Positions 19,106-29,537 of a stretch of DNA of 64,000 bases are shown here, one piece after another. The stretch comes from Oenanthe sinensis. Its lineage: Eukaryota > Streptophyta > Magnoliopsida > Apiales > Apiaceae. A program made the translations under genes and the position numbers. The notes beneath the pieces are model-generated. The model was given only the letters and a program-made list of their open reading frames with translations, had not been told where the DNA came from and ran no database searches. Positions within the stretch are counted from its first letter, which is position 1. Each line of letters opens with the position of its first letter. The DNA is taken from positions 2,215,501 through 2,279,500 of the forward strand of contig CM053809.1 of the NCBI GenBank assembly GCA_028671895.1. The letters are read 5' to 3'.

Positions 19106-19607
19106 TTTGAAGGTACTTAGTAAAATTTGGTAATTTTCCAAGAAAAACAATAATTGAATTTTTGCCAAATTAAAATAAATACCAATTCAAGGATTTTTAA
19201 TAAAAACCATTAGAAGAAACATTCCTTGACAATTCTAAGGCTTCAAATTATATAAAAATTACATGAAAAACATAGAAAAATTCATTTTAAAAATCATGAC
19301 AAATTTAGAGATCCATGAATTTAACTCCCCCTATGTTCATGCAATTAATGAGCATAAATTCAAAGTTTTTATCAAAAATTTCAATTAAAGCACAGTGAAT
19401 TTATGGAAAATACCACAACATACAACATATAATAATCATTAATAAGGCATTTTAAAGTCTAAGTTCAAAATGAGTAAATAGCATGCAGAAGTGATATTTT
19501 GAGCAATTTTAAAGATTATTTACACATGTTTTCAACTAGGCAATTAACAAGAAAAACAAACATATGTAAATGATCAAAAACTTGGATTTTACAAATAGAA
19601 GGATTTA

Positions 19608-22600
19608 CTAACTTGTGTTAAGCATCCCTAATTCACCAACCAACCTATTGAATGTTAATTCATCAAGAGGTTTGGTGAATATATCTGCAATTTGTTGCAT
19701 TGTGGGTACAAAATGTAACTCCACAGTCCCCTCCTCGACATGTTCTCTGATGAAGTGATACCGGATATCTATGTGCTTGGTTCTTGAGTGATCTACAGGA
19801 TTGTTGGTCATGGCAATGGCACTAGTATTGTCACACATGATTGGAATCTTTGTATGTTTCATGCCATAATCTTTCAATTGGTTCCTCATCCACAGTATTT
19901 GAGCTACACAGCTTCCAGCAGCAATGTACTCAGCTTCAGCAGTAGAAGTAGATACTGTATGTTGCTTTTTACTTTGCCAGGACACCAATCTTCTGCCTAG
20001 GAATTGACAAGCACCAGATGTGCTTTTCCTATCGATCCTGCAACCTGCATAGTCTGAGTCCGAATAGCCTATTAGATTAAAACATGTATCTCTTGGGTAC
20101 CAAATCCCTAGATTTGGTGTTCCCTTGAGATACTTAAAGATTCGTTTGACGGCTATGAGATGTGACTCTCTAGGATCCACTTGGAACCTTGCACACAAAC
20201 AAGTTGCGAACATGATATCGGGTCTACTTGCAGTTAAATAGAGAAGTGAGCCAATCATACCTCGATAGCTTGTGATGTCAACTGGTTTACCTGATTTGTC
20301 TTCATCAAGCTTCGTGGCTGTTGGCATGGGAGTTTTAGCTGCTGATGCATCTTCAAGATTGTACTTCTTGAGTAAATCTTTGATGTACTTAGATTGACAG
20401 ATAAAGATTCCTTCTTTTCTTTGACTGATCTGTAATCCAAGGAAGAAAGACAGCTCCCCCATCATGCTCATCTCATATTTATCCTGCATTAACTTGGCAA
20501 ATTTCTCGCACAAGCGCTCATTAGATGACCCAAAAATAATATCGTCCGCATACACTTGAACAAGTATCAAATCACCCTTTATATTTTTGTAGAACAATGT
20601 TTTATCAATTACTCCCCTAATAAAACCATTTTCAATTAAGAACAAGGATAGGGTTTCATACCATCGTCTTGGGGATTGCTTGAGGCCATAGACAGCTTTG
20701 AAGAGAAGAAACACAAAATCTTCAAGTTCTGGATCAATGAAGCCAGGTGGCTGTTCCAGATACACTTCTTCTTCTAGCTCTCCATTCAGGAAGGCACTTT
20801 TCACATCCATCTGAAAAACCTTGAAATTCTTGTGTGCTGAAAAGGCCAAGAACATCCTGACTGCCTCAAGTCTTGCAACTGGAGCGTAGGTTTCATCATA
20901 ATCAATTCCCTCTCGTTGAGAGTAACCTTTTGCTACCAAACGAGCCTTGTTTCGTGTTACAAGTCCGTTTTCGTCCAGTTTATTTCTGTATACCCACTTA
21001 GTTCCAATTACTGATCTGTTCTTTGGTCGGGGTACCAGCTTCCAAACTTTCTGTCTTTCAAACTGATTGAGCTCCTCTTGCATTGCAATCACCCAATCAG
21101 CATCACCAAGAGCTTCTTCTATTTCTTTAGGTTCTAGTTTGGACAAGAACCCAGAGTACAAGCAGATATTTGCCATGTCAGCTCTTGTAGATCTTCTAGT
21201 AGTCACACCAGCATCTGGATCACCAATAATTAATTCAAACGGATGGTCTCTACTCCATACCCGTTCTCTTGGTAATTGTCTTGATGATTCAGCTTGACTT
21301 TCTGAATTGTTGTGCTGACTACTTGTGTTGTTTCTACTAACTCCCCCTGAGTTAGTACCAGCTCTTACAGAACTAGTGTCATTTCTCCTCGAGTCTTGAT
21401 CACCTGTTCTTGAGCTGCTATTTACTCCCCCTGAGTTGTTGCCAGAACGTGCGGAAGAAGTTTCTTCTGATCTCGTAGAATTCGATTGTCCACTAGACTC
21501 AGGTATAGCTTCACGATCACTTGGTATATTTGAAGTAACAACCAACTCAGGTTCATCCTCAATTTCATCCAAGTCCAGATTATGAAATTTTAGGGACTCA
21601 GGTTCACTATTATCTTTAGAAATTGATGGGAGTTTGGTATCGTCGAATCTGACATTGTAGCTTTCAATAACTTTCCGTTCATTCACTAAGAATACCCGAT
21701 AAGCTGCCACCGTATTTGTAGAATAACCAATAAATATTCCTTCACGTGCCTTTGCTTCAAACTTGCCTAGATTTTCATCATCTATAAGTACATAGCATTT
21801 AGCTCCAAAGACATGAAAGTATTTGATTGTTGGTCTTCTGTTATTCATTAGTTCACATGGTGTCTTTTCTTTATCTTTTATGATCAAGGTTCTATTCTGA
21901 GTGTAACACACTGTACTCACTGCCTCGGCCCAAAAGTATAGAGGAAGTTTCGATTCATACAACAAAGTTCTTGCTGCTTCAACCAATGTTCTGTTCTTCC
22001 TTTCAACTACTCCATTCTGTTGTGGAGTTCTCGGGGCTGAGTACTGATGACGTATTCCTTTAGAAACATAGAAGTCATTCAATATTGCATTTTTAAATTC
22101 TGTGCCGTTGTCTGATCTTATCGTCTTCACAGTGAATGTTGATACATTCTCAATCTCAGTGATGTGATCAATGATTTGAAAAGGCACTTCGTCTTTTGTC
22201 ATTACGAACAATACCCATGTATACTTGGAGAAGTCATCCACGATTACCAAAGCATATCTTTTCCTAGACAATGATAGGACATTCACTGGGCCAAATAAAT
22301 CCATATGAAGGAGTTGTAGAGGCTCAGTGACACTAGAAATTTCTTTACTCTTATGCAATGCTCGCTTTGACTTTCCCATTTCACAGGCTTCACAGAGTCC
22401 TTTAGGAGCAAACTCCATTTGAGGTAGATCTTTCACCAGTTCTCGCCTTGCGAGAGCATTCATCGTTTTGAAGTTCAAGTGAGACAGCTTCTTATGCCAT
22501 AGCCAGCTTTCATCATCTGACGCTTTGCTATAGAAACAGGTCACTTCATTCTGGTTTGTCGAATCCATATCAGCAACAAAAAGATCTGCCTTTCGAACTC

Positions 22601-22964
22601 CTCTCAAAGCCAACGAACCTTCCTTAATGTGAGTGATTGATACACCTTTCTTGTTGAAGACAATTTCATATCCTTTGTCACAAAATTGACTAATACTCAA
22701 CAAATTGTGTTTTAGTCCCTCAACATAGGAAACATCTTCAATGATGACATTACCAGATTTCAGTTTGCCATATCCCTTTGTCACACCAATGCTGTCATCT
22801 CCAAAGGTAACATAAGGGCCAGCCTTCATAACCAACTCTGTAAGCAGGGACTTGTTTCCTGTCATATGCCTCGATGCTCCACTGTCTAGCACCCATATAA
22901 CTTTATTCCTTTTTCGCTTAATGCCCTGCAATGACAGATTGATTAGGCGTTCTTCGGAACCCAT
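19608..22964 (-). CDS. Element B pol polyprotein (protease-integrase-RT-RNase H)
   Basis: Open over 1118 codons. The sense pol probably starts at 22925, after the acceptor-like TTGCAG/GG, so the first 13 codons of the open frame (overlapping the gag end) are likely not translated. Protease LDSGASRHMTG has its Asp at residue 27. Integrase has D222 and D285, with E about 321, in the DD35E spacing. The RT catalytic box is YADD at 805-808, not the YVDD of A and C. RNase H has SDSDYAG and STAEAEY. A Ser/Asn-rich linker joins integrase and RT. The polyprotein is otherwise intact and very similar to element A pol. Confidence 0.95.
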   Translation of the reverse strand: MGSEERLINLSLQGIKRKRNKVIWVLDSGASRHMTGNKSLLTELVMKAGPYVTFGDDSIGVTKGYGKLKSGNVIIEDVSYVEGLKHNLLSISQFCDKGYEIVFNKKGVSITHIKEGSLALRGVRKADLFVADMDSTNQNEVTCFYSKASDDESWLWHKKLSHLNFKTMNALARRELVKDLPQMEFAPKGLCEACEMGKSKRALHKSKEISSVTEPLQLLHMDLFGPVNVLSLSRKRYALVIVDDFSKYTWVLFVMTKDEVPFQIIDHITEIENVSTFTVKTIRSDNGTEFKNAILNDFYVSKGIRHQYSAPRTPQQNGVVERKNRTLVEAARTLLYESKLPLYFWAEAVSTVCYTQNRTLIIKDKEKTPCELMNNRRPTIKYFHVFGAKCYVLIDDENLGKFEAKAREGIFIGYSTNTVAAYRVFLVNERKVIESYNVRFDDTKLPSISKDNSEPESLKFHNLDLDEIEDEPELVVTSNIPSDREAIPESSGQSNSTRSEETSSARSGNNSGGVNSSSRTGDQDSRRNDTSSVRAGTNSGGVSRNNTSSQHNNSESQAESSRQLPRERVWSRDHPFELIIGDPDAGVTTRRSTRADMANICLYSGFLSKLEPKEIEEALGDADWVIAMQEELNQFERQKVWKLVPRPKNRSVIGTKWVYRNKLDENGLVTRNKARLVAKGYSQREGIDYDETYAPVARLEAVRMFLAFSAHKNFKVFQMDVKSAFLNGELEEEVYLEQPPGFIDPELEDFVFLLFKAVYGLKQSPRRWYETLSLFLIENGFIRGVIDKTLFYKNIKGDLILVQVYADDIIFGSSNERLCEKFAKLMQDKYEMSMMGELSFFLGLQISQRKEGIFICQSKYIKDLLKKYNLEDASAAKTPMPTATKLDEDKSGKPVDITSYRGMIGSLLYLTASRPDIMFATCLCARFQVDPRESHLIAVKRIFKYLKGTPNLGIWYPRDTCFNLIGYSDSDYAGCRIDRKSTSGACQFLGRRLVSWQSKKQHTVSTSTAEAEYIAAGSCVAQILWMRNQLKDYGMKHTKIPIMCDNTSAIAMTNNPVDHSRTKHIDIRYHFIREHVEEGTVELHFVPTMQQIADIFTKPLDELTFNRLVGELGMLNTS
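22923..22945 (-). promoter_or_regulatory. gag-pol junction with acceptor-like TTGCAG/GG (element B)
   Basis: Gag stops with TAA (22945-22943). After 17 bases comes CATTGCAG with the boundary at 22926/22925, then GGC starting the pol sense frame. Pol is out of frame with gag here, unlike element A where the gap is 18 bases. Confidence 0.5.
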
Positions 22965-25387
22965 GTTTGATTGGGCCCGGCTTTTCTATAAGATCGAGAA
23001 TTATCAGTTTTAACAACAGTAGATGCACCTATTTTAACATTACTCGAGCTTTCGACTTTGTCTTTTCCTCTTTCAGACTTGACAATTTTGTTAGTCTTAG
23101 GAGAAGGTTTGTCACTCCTAACTTTAGGAGGACTGGCAGTCTTAGCTCTAACATGCTTTTTTTTGACATTAGAACTAGCATTAGAATTTTGACATGATTG
23201 GCTAGTTGCATTCATCAAGTTTACAAATGTTTGCATGACGTTAAAAGTGCATGGCATACAATTAGGTTGACCACATTGTGCATGGTTCATATGCATGTTA
23301 TTCATTGTGTGTGGTACAGGCATGGCATGAGTAACAGGAATATTCATGTTAGATTTGCATGCGTAAGAAAGATGTTCAGTAGATTTACAATGATAGCACT
23401 CTTTCTTAACACGTTCAGCCTTAACCTCTTTTATGCCTTTTTCCTTTTTCTGTTGTTTAACAGCCTTAGCTCCTAATCCTTGTCTAGATTCTTCTCTAGT
23501 GGATTTGATTTTAACTGATTTAATAGGAGTTACAGGTTGTTCTTCCTTTCGATCTTCCATCTCTATCTCATATCTAACTAATAATTCAGTCTCTTCTTCT
23601 ACTTGAGGAACGAAGTGTTTAAAGATGGGTTTGACAGCTGATTTAAGAAAAGTAGGTATTTCAGTCTTGGTCTTACTGGAACTAATGTCTACAGGTCTTT
23701 TCCCTTCTTTCTTAGATAAGTTAGAATAATCAAGACCTACACCAACTCCAGTTATCTTCTTAAATGTATCACTGTCAACATTCACCTTACTAGCAGCTAG
23801 TTTATAAGCTTCGCATTTTGTTTCTAACTCAGCTAGTTTATTCCTAAGACATGCTTCTATTTCATCTTTAAGGCTAAGCTTGTGTTCCAAAGATTTAATA
23901 GAGTCTCTTAGGGAAGTATCTACAGTGCAAACAGCCTCTAACTCTTCCACTTTTGCCTCAAGCATTCTGCATTTGGCAACAAGTGTTTTCTGTTCCTTTT
24001 GAGAAGTGTTTAGGCTTTTGCACAACATATAGATCTCTTCGCTAAGAGCCCCGTTCTGCACCCTATAATCATCAATAGACATTTCTTCCTTAAGGGTTAG
24101 AACTGGTACCTCTGGTTCTTCTGATGTCTCAGCCATGAGGGCAAAGTTTGCATGAATAACTTCTTCCTCATCTGAATCATCCCAAGCTCTTCCTTCTGTA
24201 ACAACTAAAGCTCTCTTTCCATGTCTTTCCTTTACCAGGGCTTCATACTTGCTTTTGAGGGCTTCATAAGTTTCTTTTGGATAACTCTGTTTTGGCTTCT
24301 TGCAGTCGGTAGCAAAGTGTCCAGCTTCACCACAGTTATAGCATTTGAACTTCATTTTGAAATCCAAAGGAGATTTGTAGCTGATACTCTTGCCTTTCCC
24401 TTTGTAACCTGAAAAACTACTACCACCCTTAGTAACCCGATAGGAGGATGAAGATTTTCTCTGCGGTCGGTTACTCTTCCTGAATCTTATATTGCTGAAC
24501 TTCCTTGCCATGTATGCCACGACACTATCATCCATGTTGTCCAACTCTTCTTGGGTGAAGTAGTCATCATCACTATTTGAGGTGCACTCATCATCATTCT
24601 CAACTTGATGTGGTGCCGGTGATGATCTAGGTTTTTCTGCAACCACTGCCTTTTTAGCCTCTTCCTCATTAGCAACTAATCCTGATGCCACTTCTTTTCC
24701 TCTTGAATCATTGTCCCATGCTTGATCTTGAAGGGTCTCCAGCTCATAGGTCTTTAGTATTCCATAATACTCTTCCAGAGAAGTTGTATGCAAATCTCTG
24801 GTTTCTCTTACAGCGTAGACTCTATGTTCAATGCTCTTTGGCTGGTTCCTTAGATATCTCGTATTGACTTCAACAATGGGGAGAGTTATACCTCTCAGAT
24901 TCAAATCCAACACCAACTGACTGAATCTTAGATAGACATCTGTAATGCTTTCTCCTTTTCTTATCCTGAAAGTGTCATACTCCATCTTGAGTATGAGTGT
25001 CTTATTGCTTCTAACCTCAGCTGTACCTTCCATGACGACCTCTATCTTATCCCAGATCTTCTTGGCTGTAGTTAGTCCTTTAACTACATTAAACATTTCG
25101 TGATCGAGGGATTCCACCAATGTTTGTCGAACGGATGTATCAAAGGCTATCTGCTCCTTATCAGCATCTGAAAAGTCCGCTGCCTTTTTAGGCTCAGACC
25201 GCTGTGGTACAACCACATCTCCTTCCATATGCTCAGGAACAACCACCATTGGAACAAATTTACCTTTGTCAAGGACTTCCAAGTATTCAGGGTTAACTGA
25301 CTCAAGGTATAATTTCATTCTCAACACCCATTCTTCATAGTGATCTCGGTCGAACATTGGAATTTTGAATTGATTTTTAGGTGCCAT
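22943..25387 (-). CDS. Element B gag polyprotein (814 aa)
   Basis: Starts MAPKNQFKIPMFDRDHYEEW, the standard copia gag N-terminus, then a UBN2-type region. The main zinc knuckle CYNCGEAGHFATDC starts at C349. A long coiled-coil extension follows (about 440-560). A second zinc knuckle (CYHCKSTEHLSYAC) starts at C664, and a Cys motif CGQPNCMPC lies downstream of it. It ends TWVPKNA then TAA. The second knuckle is an addition relative to element A and looks decayed in C. The frame is open throughout, so it is probably functional. Confidence 0.93.
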   Translation of the reverse strand: MAPKNQFKIPMFDRDHYEEWVLRMKLYLESVNPEYLEVLDKGKFVPMVVVPEHMEGDVVVPQRSEPKKAADFSDADKEQIAFDTSVRQTLVESLDHEMFNVVKGLTTAKKIWDKIEVVMEGTAEVRSNKTLILKMEYDTFRIRKGESITDVYLRFSQLVLDLNLRGITLPIVEVNTRYLRNQPKSIEHRVYAVRETRDLHTTSLEEYYGILKTYELETLQDQAWDNDSRGKEVASGLVANEEEAKKAVVAEKPRSSPAPHQVENDDECTSNSDDDYFTQEELDNMDDSVVAYMARKFSNIRFRKSNRPQRKSSSSYRVTKGGSSFSGYKGKGKSISYKSPLDFKMKFKCYNCGEAGHFATDCKKPKQSYPKETYEALKSKYEALVKERHGKRALVVTEGRAWDDSDEEEVIHANFALMAETSEEPEVPVLTLKEEMSIDDYRVQNGALSEEIYMLCKSLNTSQKEQKTLVAKCRMLEAKVEELEAVCTVDTSLRDSIKSLEHKLSLKDEIEACLRNKLAELETKCEAYKLAASKVNVDSDTFKKITGVGVGLDYSNLSKKEGKRPVDISSSKTKTEIPTFLKSAVKPIFKHFVPQVEEETELLVRYEIEMEDRKEEQPVTPIKSVKIKSTREESRQGLGAKAVKQQKKEKGIKEVKAERVKKECYHCKSTEHLSYACKSNMNIPVTHAMPVPHTMNNMHMNHAQCGQPNCMPCTFNVMQTFVNLMNATSQSCQNSNASSNVKKKHVRAKTASPPKVRSDKPSPKTNKIVKSERGKDKVESSSNVKIGASTVVKTDNSRSYRKAGPNQTWVPKNA

Positions 25388-26098
25388 CTTAATATAGATT
25401 TAAAGTAGAGATAATAAACTTTTCTTATTACTTGAGTAGTAATTAAAAGAAAATTGAATTATCTCAAAATAAATCAAAGTTCAAAAACTGGTCACAAAAA
25501 AAATTCTAAGTACACAAGACTAGGCTAAGTCGAAATTTCTATGTGGAACTTTTTGCCAAGTCGAAATTTCACCAAGTAGAAATTTGCTCAAGTCGAAATT
25601 TCTAAGTAGAAATTGTCAAGTAGATATTCTATGTAGAACTTTTGCCTTGGAGAAAATTTGCTGCAGGTCACTTTCACACTTTTTGACTTTTATGACTAAT
25701 CTCACCTAACTTCACCTAACACCCACGTGAAAGGTACAGAGTCTTCTGACAATTCCCTTTTTCTGTGAGTATATTGTCCAATCAAAAGCCAATAACACCT
25801 TTTAAACTTTTTGTCTTTTTGAAAAGAAGATCAAAAGTTACTGGGTTTGTCTTCTTTGTCAAGAACAATGAAGAACACTACAAACCAAAGTACCCAGATT
25901 AATTCACAAAAATTATCTAAAATCCACCCAAGCTAAATAATCACACCTGGAGTATTTAAATAATTTTTGGGATGAGTTTTCACCAAAAAAAAATTAAGGC
26001 ACAGTTTTCAAGAAAAACTCGAAAATTAGATCTGGAAGAGAAAACTCATTAATCTTCTACCAAACACAAGGATCTATGTTTTGTTTGTCAAACATTAG
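25388..26098 (-). other. Element B 5' leader with third motif array
   Basis: A 711-bp untranslated leader between primer site and gag. Positions about 25525-25640 hold a run of aagtcgaaatttc / aagtagaaatt words, the same family as the U3 and spacer arrays. The rest is AT-rich and featureless. Confidence 0.7.
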
Positions 26099-26110
26099 GC
26101 TCTGATACCA
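26099..26110 (-). other. Primer binding site (tRNA-iMet), element B
   Basis: GCTCTGATACCA on the plus strand is the reverse complement of TGGTATCAGAGC, two bases from the 5' LTR. Confidence 0.93.
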
Positions 26111-26112
26111 AT

Positions 26113-27387
26113 TGTTAGGTCCAAATGTGTTGTAGAGGGGGGGTGAATACAACTTTTCATATTTATGGAGCAATAAATACTATGTAATAAATGAACACAA
26201 TGATTCAAGGAATATATGTCTTATATATAACTTGAAAGGGTTGCTACAACATTCATTACAATAGTACAACAGAAGTAAAGAGGGTAGTAAATGATACTAA
26301 GCTCTGTGAATATACTCTCTCTTTTTTTTTACAAGTGTTTCTCTCGAATATTGCTCTTTTGATAAGTTACACAAGTACTTCTATTTATACTACTTTGTAA
26401 TCTATGACTTGTAGTCTTCAAAAGATAAGATATGAGTGGCCCAATGTTGTCCACGTGAATCTTATCTTGTCTTGAAAGCTTGGAAATCTGCCACCAGGAT
26501 GATGCCATGTGTCATGTTGAAACTTTCCTCTATGTAGAATTTCTACATAGGAAATTCTACTTGGCTCTATCTCGAATTCTAAGTAGAATTTCTACATAGG
26601 AATTTCTACTTAGGAATTTCTACATAGAAAATTCGAGATAGCCTTCTTCCTGAGTACTTAGAAAATATTTTCACCTCCAGAATTTCTACATAGGAAATTC
26701 GACTTAAGAATTTCTACATAGGAAATTCGAGATAGCTTCCTGAGTTGAGTACTTAGAAAATATTTCCATCTCCAGAATTTCTACTTGGCTCTAAGTAGAA
26801 ACTTATCCAGAATTTCTAGATAGGAATTTCTACATAGGTTCCCTTGTAAGTACTTAGAGAAATTCTGGGCTTCAACTTGAAACTTCAATGCAACATCTTG
26901 AACTTGTGATTTCTTCATGTCTTCTATTTTCTTCAACAAGCTCTTGAACTTGGATCTCTACTACTGACATGAACTTGCTACCAATGTCCTGACACTTGAT
27001 GCACTGGTCTGGTTCATAAGTGACTAGTCTTGATAGGTTTCTTGCTTCTGAATAGATTACCATGTTCAATTAGAAATGTGGCTTTCCAACAATTGCTTTC
27101 CTTCTTTTTCACTTGAAATCAATTAGTCTTATTGATACTGATAGTTATGATCTTGATTCTTTGAGTTACAAATCACTGGGGCATGAACAACTTTGACTTG
27201 AACTTCTTCCAATGATTTCTTCTTTGTTTGATCATATTTAACATGTTGAATTGTATCAATTACTTTGTCTTCATTTGTATTGATTTCTTTGTGACTTCTC
27301 GTTCTTGATTGTCTTCGGGTTAAGTATCTTTTCTTTAGTTGAGTTACATAAATTATAGTGTTACAAGTTTAAACACTCTGCCTTTCA
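26113..27387 (-). repeat. Element B 5' LTR (complete, 1275 bp)
   Basis: On the minus strand it begins TGAAAGGCA and ends CCTAACA. The U3 motif array is at about 26531-26846. TATAAATAG lies at 26389-26381 on the minus strand, downstream of the array. Confidence 0.94.
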
Positions 27388-28209
27388 AGCCTATACAAGC
27401 AAATGATGATAGACACTGTGTTGGGTTAAAGCAGGAATCTCAGGCATTAGTGAGGATGCAGCCAGGGAAAACATTTATTGGTGAAGTTAAATGCAAGGAT
27501 GATTCTATCAGTGACAGTGATGAACCAAATGGATATCTGGCATCAATGACCAACATTGGAGATGAATCACTAAGCACTTCACATGTACCCATTCTAACTA
27601 GTATACGTTTATCTAATTCAGAACTGTATAATTATTATGCATTAAAATATATTATATTCATGTCAGCATGTTAGCATCTTAGGACTGAAATGCTTAATTA
27701 ATTGCTAAGAATAAGATTGCATGCTAGGATTCATGAGTTTAATTAGTACATTTCATATTGCTTTTCTATGCAGTAAAATGAATATCTAGAATTAGATAGG
27801 GTGTTCTAGACGGTTAGGTGTATCCCTGAATATTTGCTGGAACTTGATTTAAATCTTATGTGATTTAATACCTCTGCTAATGTAGTGAAAATTGCTAATA
27901 GACAAACAGGTCATAGATCACATATTTCATATTGGTTCTTATGAATGACTTGATAAGTGTATGTGGAATTTGATATTGCTCATAATGTCTTATTCAAATA
28001 TTCTGCATATTCTTAAAATTGTTTATGTGCTTATTTTTACATGATTTGCTCTCACTCATATAGTTGCACTTAAATGCCATATTAGATCATGTATTACTTG
28101 TTAGGGATAAGATGATTAAAATATGGTAGAATTATCTAAGTAGTCAGTAACATTTGTAGATTCGAAACTTAATCTAAAACTGACTTAGGTAATTAGAGAT
28201 AGTTAAAAT
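27388..28209 (+). pseudogene. Element D gag fragment
   Basis: An open stretch to 27674 translates to sequence matching the part of gag just after the zinc knuckle in A and C: a GKTFIGEVKC segment against GKSYLAAGKS and GKAYIVEKKC, then an acidic run, then YLASM against NLALM. Element B inserted directly after the zinc-knuckle coding sequence. The rest (27675-28209) is AT-rich and too decayed to align by eye. Confidence 0.7.
28205..28209 (+). other. Target-site duplication AAAAT, left of element C
   Basis: AAAAT precedes the 5' LTR and is repeated at 42211-42215 after the 3' LTR. This proves C is a complete insertion in D. Confidence 0.85.
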
Positions 28210-29489
28210 TATTGGACTTAAATCAAGTCTAGCCTATGTAATTATATGTCTTGTTGTAACGTAGTTTGTACTTCTGTAATAGTTTAGTGACTCAGATATC
28301 GTTGTGTAAAATTGCAGATAGAAGTCTACTCAGTTTTTCTTTTAATTGTAAATGAAGTCAAAAATAAAGTTTGTTAGAAGATTCAAGTTGAATCATGCAA
28401 CAAGACAAAGAAGACTGGTGGAGAAATAAGGAAAGCCATCTGAGAATTCTACTAAGGCAATTGCTCAGTCGAGAAGTCTACTATTCGAGAAGTCAAATCT
28501 ATGAGACCATTTCAAGAAGTCTCAAAACACACTCAACAGCTCAGTACTCGATCGAGAAGTCAGCCATTTGACAAGTCAAGTATTGAAGTCATTCGAGTAG
28601 TGTTAATTGTGAATCATTCGAGAAGCGAGAAAAGAAAATCAATTCGAGAAGTTAGTAAAAGGAGCATTCGAGAAGTGGTAAAGCTGAGTCATTCGAGAAG
28701 TCACAATTTCAAGTTTCTATTCAAGAAGTCTAGCCTAGTCGAGAAGTCATCAAATGGAGTATACTAATCGAGAAGTCTAGTCATTCGAGAAGTTAGACAT
28801 TCATAAACCAATCGAGTTGTCACAGCCAGTACTCAATCGAGAAGTCAACCTCTATGACTTCTCGAAATATTTTAAATAGAGTATTCGACTGCACTAAGGA
28901 GCTATTTTCAAGGAAAATTGCAGAACAAGTCAGATAATTCTGAAGCTCTGTTTTTACAGGATAAGTCAAGCCTGCAAAGATAAAGACAAGTCTATAATGA
29001 AGCTGGGAAGTTAGTCAAGACAAATGACAGAAGATATAAGGCTGGATGTAGGAGACTGTCACAATATTGTTAGCTAGAAATAGATATCAGTTAAATGTAA
29101 AGCATGTCTTGTCTATTTCTAGTTATAGCTAATCTATCTTATGTGAGCATGTGCACAGGACATGTTGTCTATATATTTTATGCACAACCAAATTTGATAG
29201 AAGTCTTGTGAGTTTTACAATTGCAATTTTCCTAGAACCAGAAGCTGAAGTTCAATTTGGATTTTAGATTGTAGCAAAAGTTCATTATAATAAAATTAGA
29301 TTGAAAGTTACATCTAGTGTCTATTATATTCATTTCTCTGTTTGTTGTTCTAACTTCAATCTGTTTTCACTTGCTCAACATTACAATCAAGTTAACAGTT
29401 GAACTAGTCTATAAAAATCAAAAGAGGGAAAAAGACTTGAAGTATACATTCACCCCTCTGTAAACTTCTAGAACTCCTAATTCCTAACA
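28210..29489 (+). repeat. Element C 5' LTR
   Basis: Matches 40930-42210. The U3 array of attcgagaagtc words lies at about 28467-28865. A TATA-like TTTAAATAG is at 28871-28879 and a second candidate (TATATATTT) near 29170. Ends CCTAACA. The 5' terminal dinucleotide is TA instead of TG. Confidence 0.93.
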
Positions 29490-29491
29490 AG

Positions 29492-29503
29492 TGGTATCAG
29501 AGC
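29492..29503 (+). other. Primer binding site (tRNA-iMet), element C
   Basis: TGGTATCAGAGC two bases after the 5' LTR. Confidence 0.92.
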
Positions 29504-29537
29504 AGGCTGTAAACATATATACAGACTAAAGATCAAG

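Larger units (their letters stand above)
17679..19607 (-). other. Element B pol-ORF3 spacer
   Basis: A 1.9-kb non-coding spacer. From the pol side it holds AT-rich sequence (19110-19607), degenerate motif copies (18943-19105), the perfect 48-bp array, further degenerate copies down to about 18290, a TATA-like box, and a leader of about 500 bp before the third ORF. No conserved remnant of the missing N-terminal domain is seen. Confidence 0.7.
13280..27387 (-). mobile_element. Element B: SIRE-like Ty1/copia LTR retrotransposon, minus strand
   Basis: Reading on the minus strand: 5' LTR (27387-26113), iMet primer site, leader, gag, pol, spacer with a 48-bp array, truncated third ORF, purine tract and 3' LTR (14447 to 13280). 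The 3' LTR lacks its last 107 bp because element A inserted there; those bases should lie left of the window. The LTRs look identical over 1167 bp. The 5' LTR abuts a piece of element D gag, with AGCCT (27388-27392) as the expected target duplication. Gag and pol are open, so it was probably active recently. Confidence 0.93.

Noticed and set aside
27388..28209. Possible host-gene exon between elements B and C
   Set aside because: The translated start matches the gag segment after the zinc knuckle in elements A and C, so it is part of element D.
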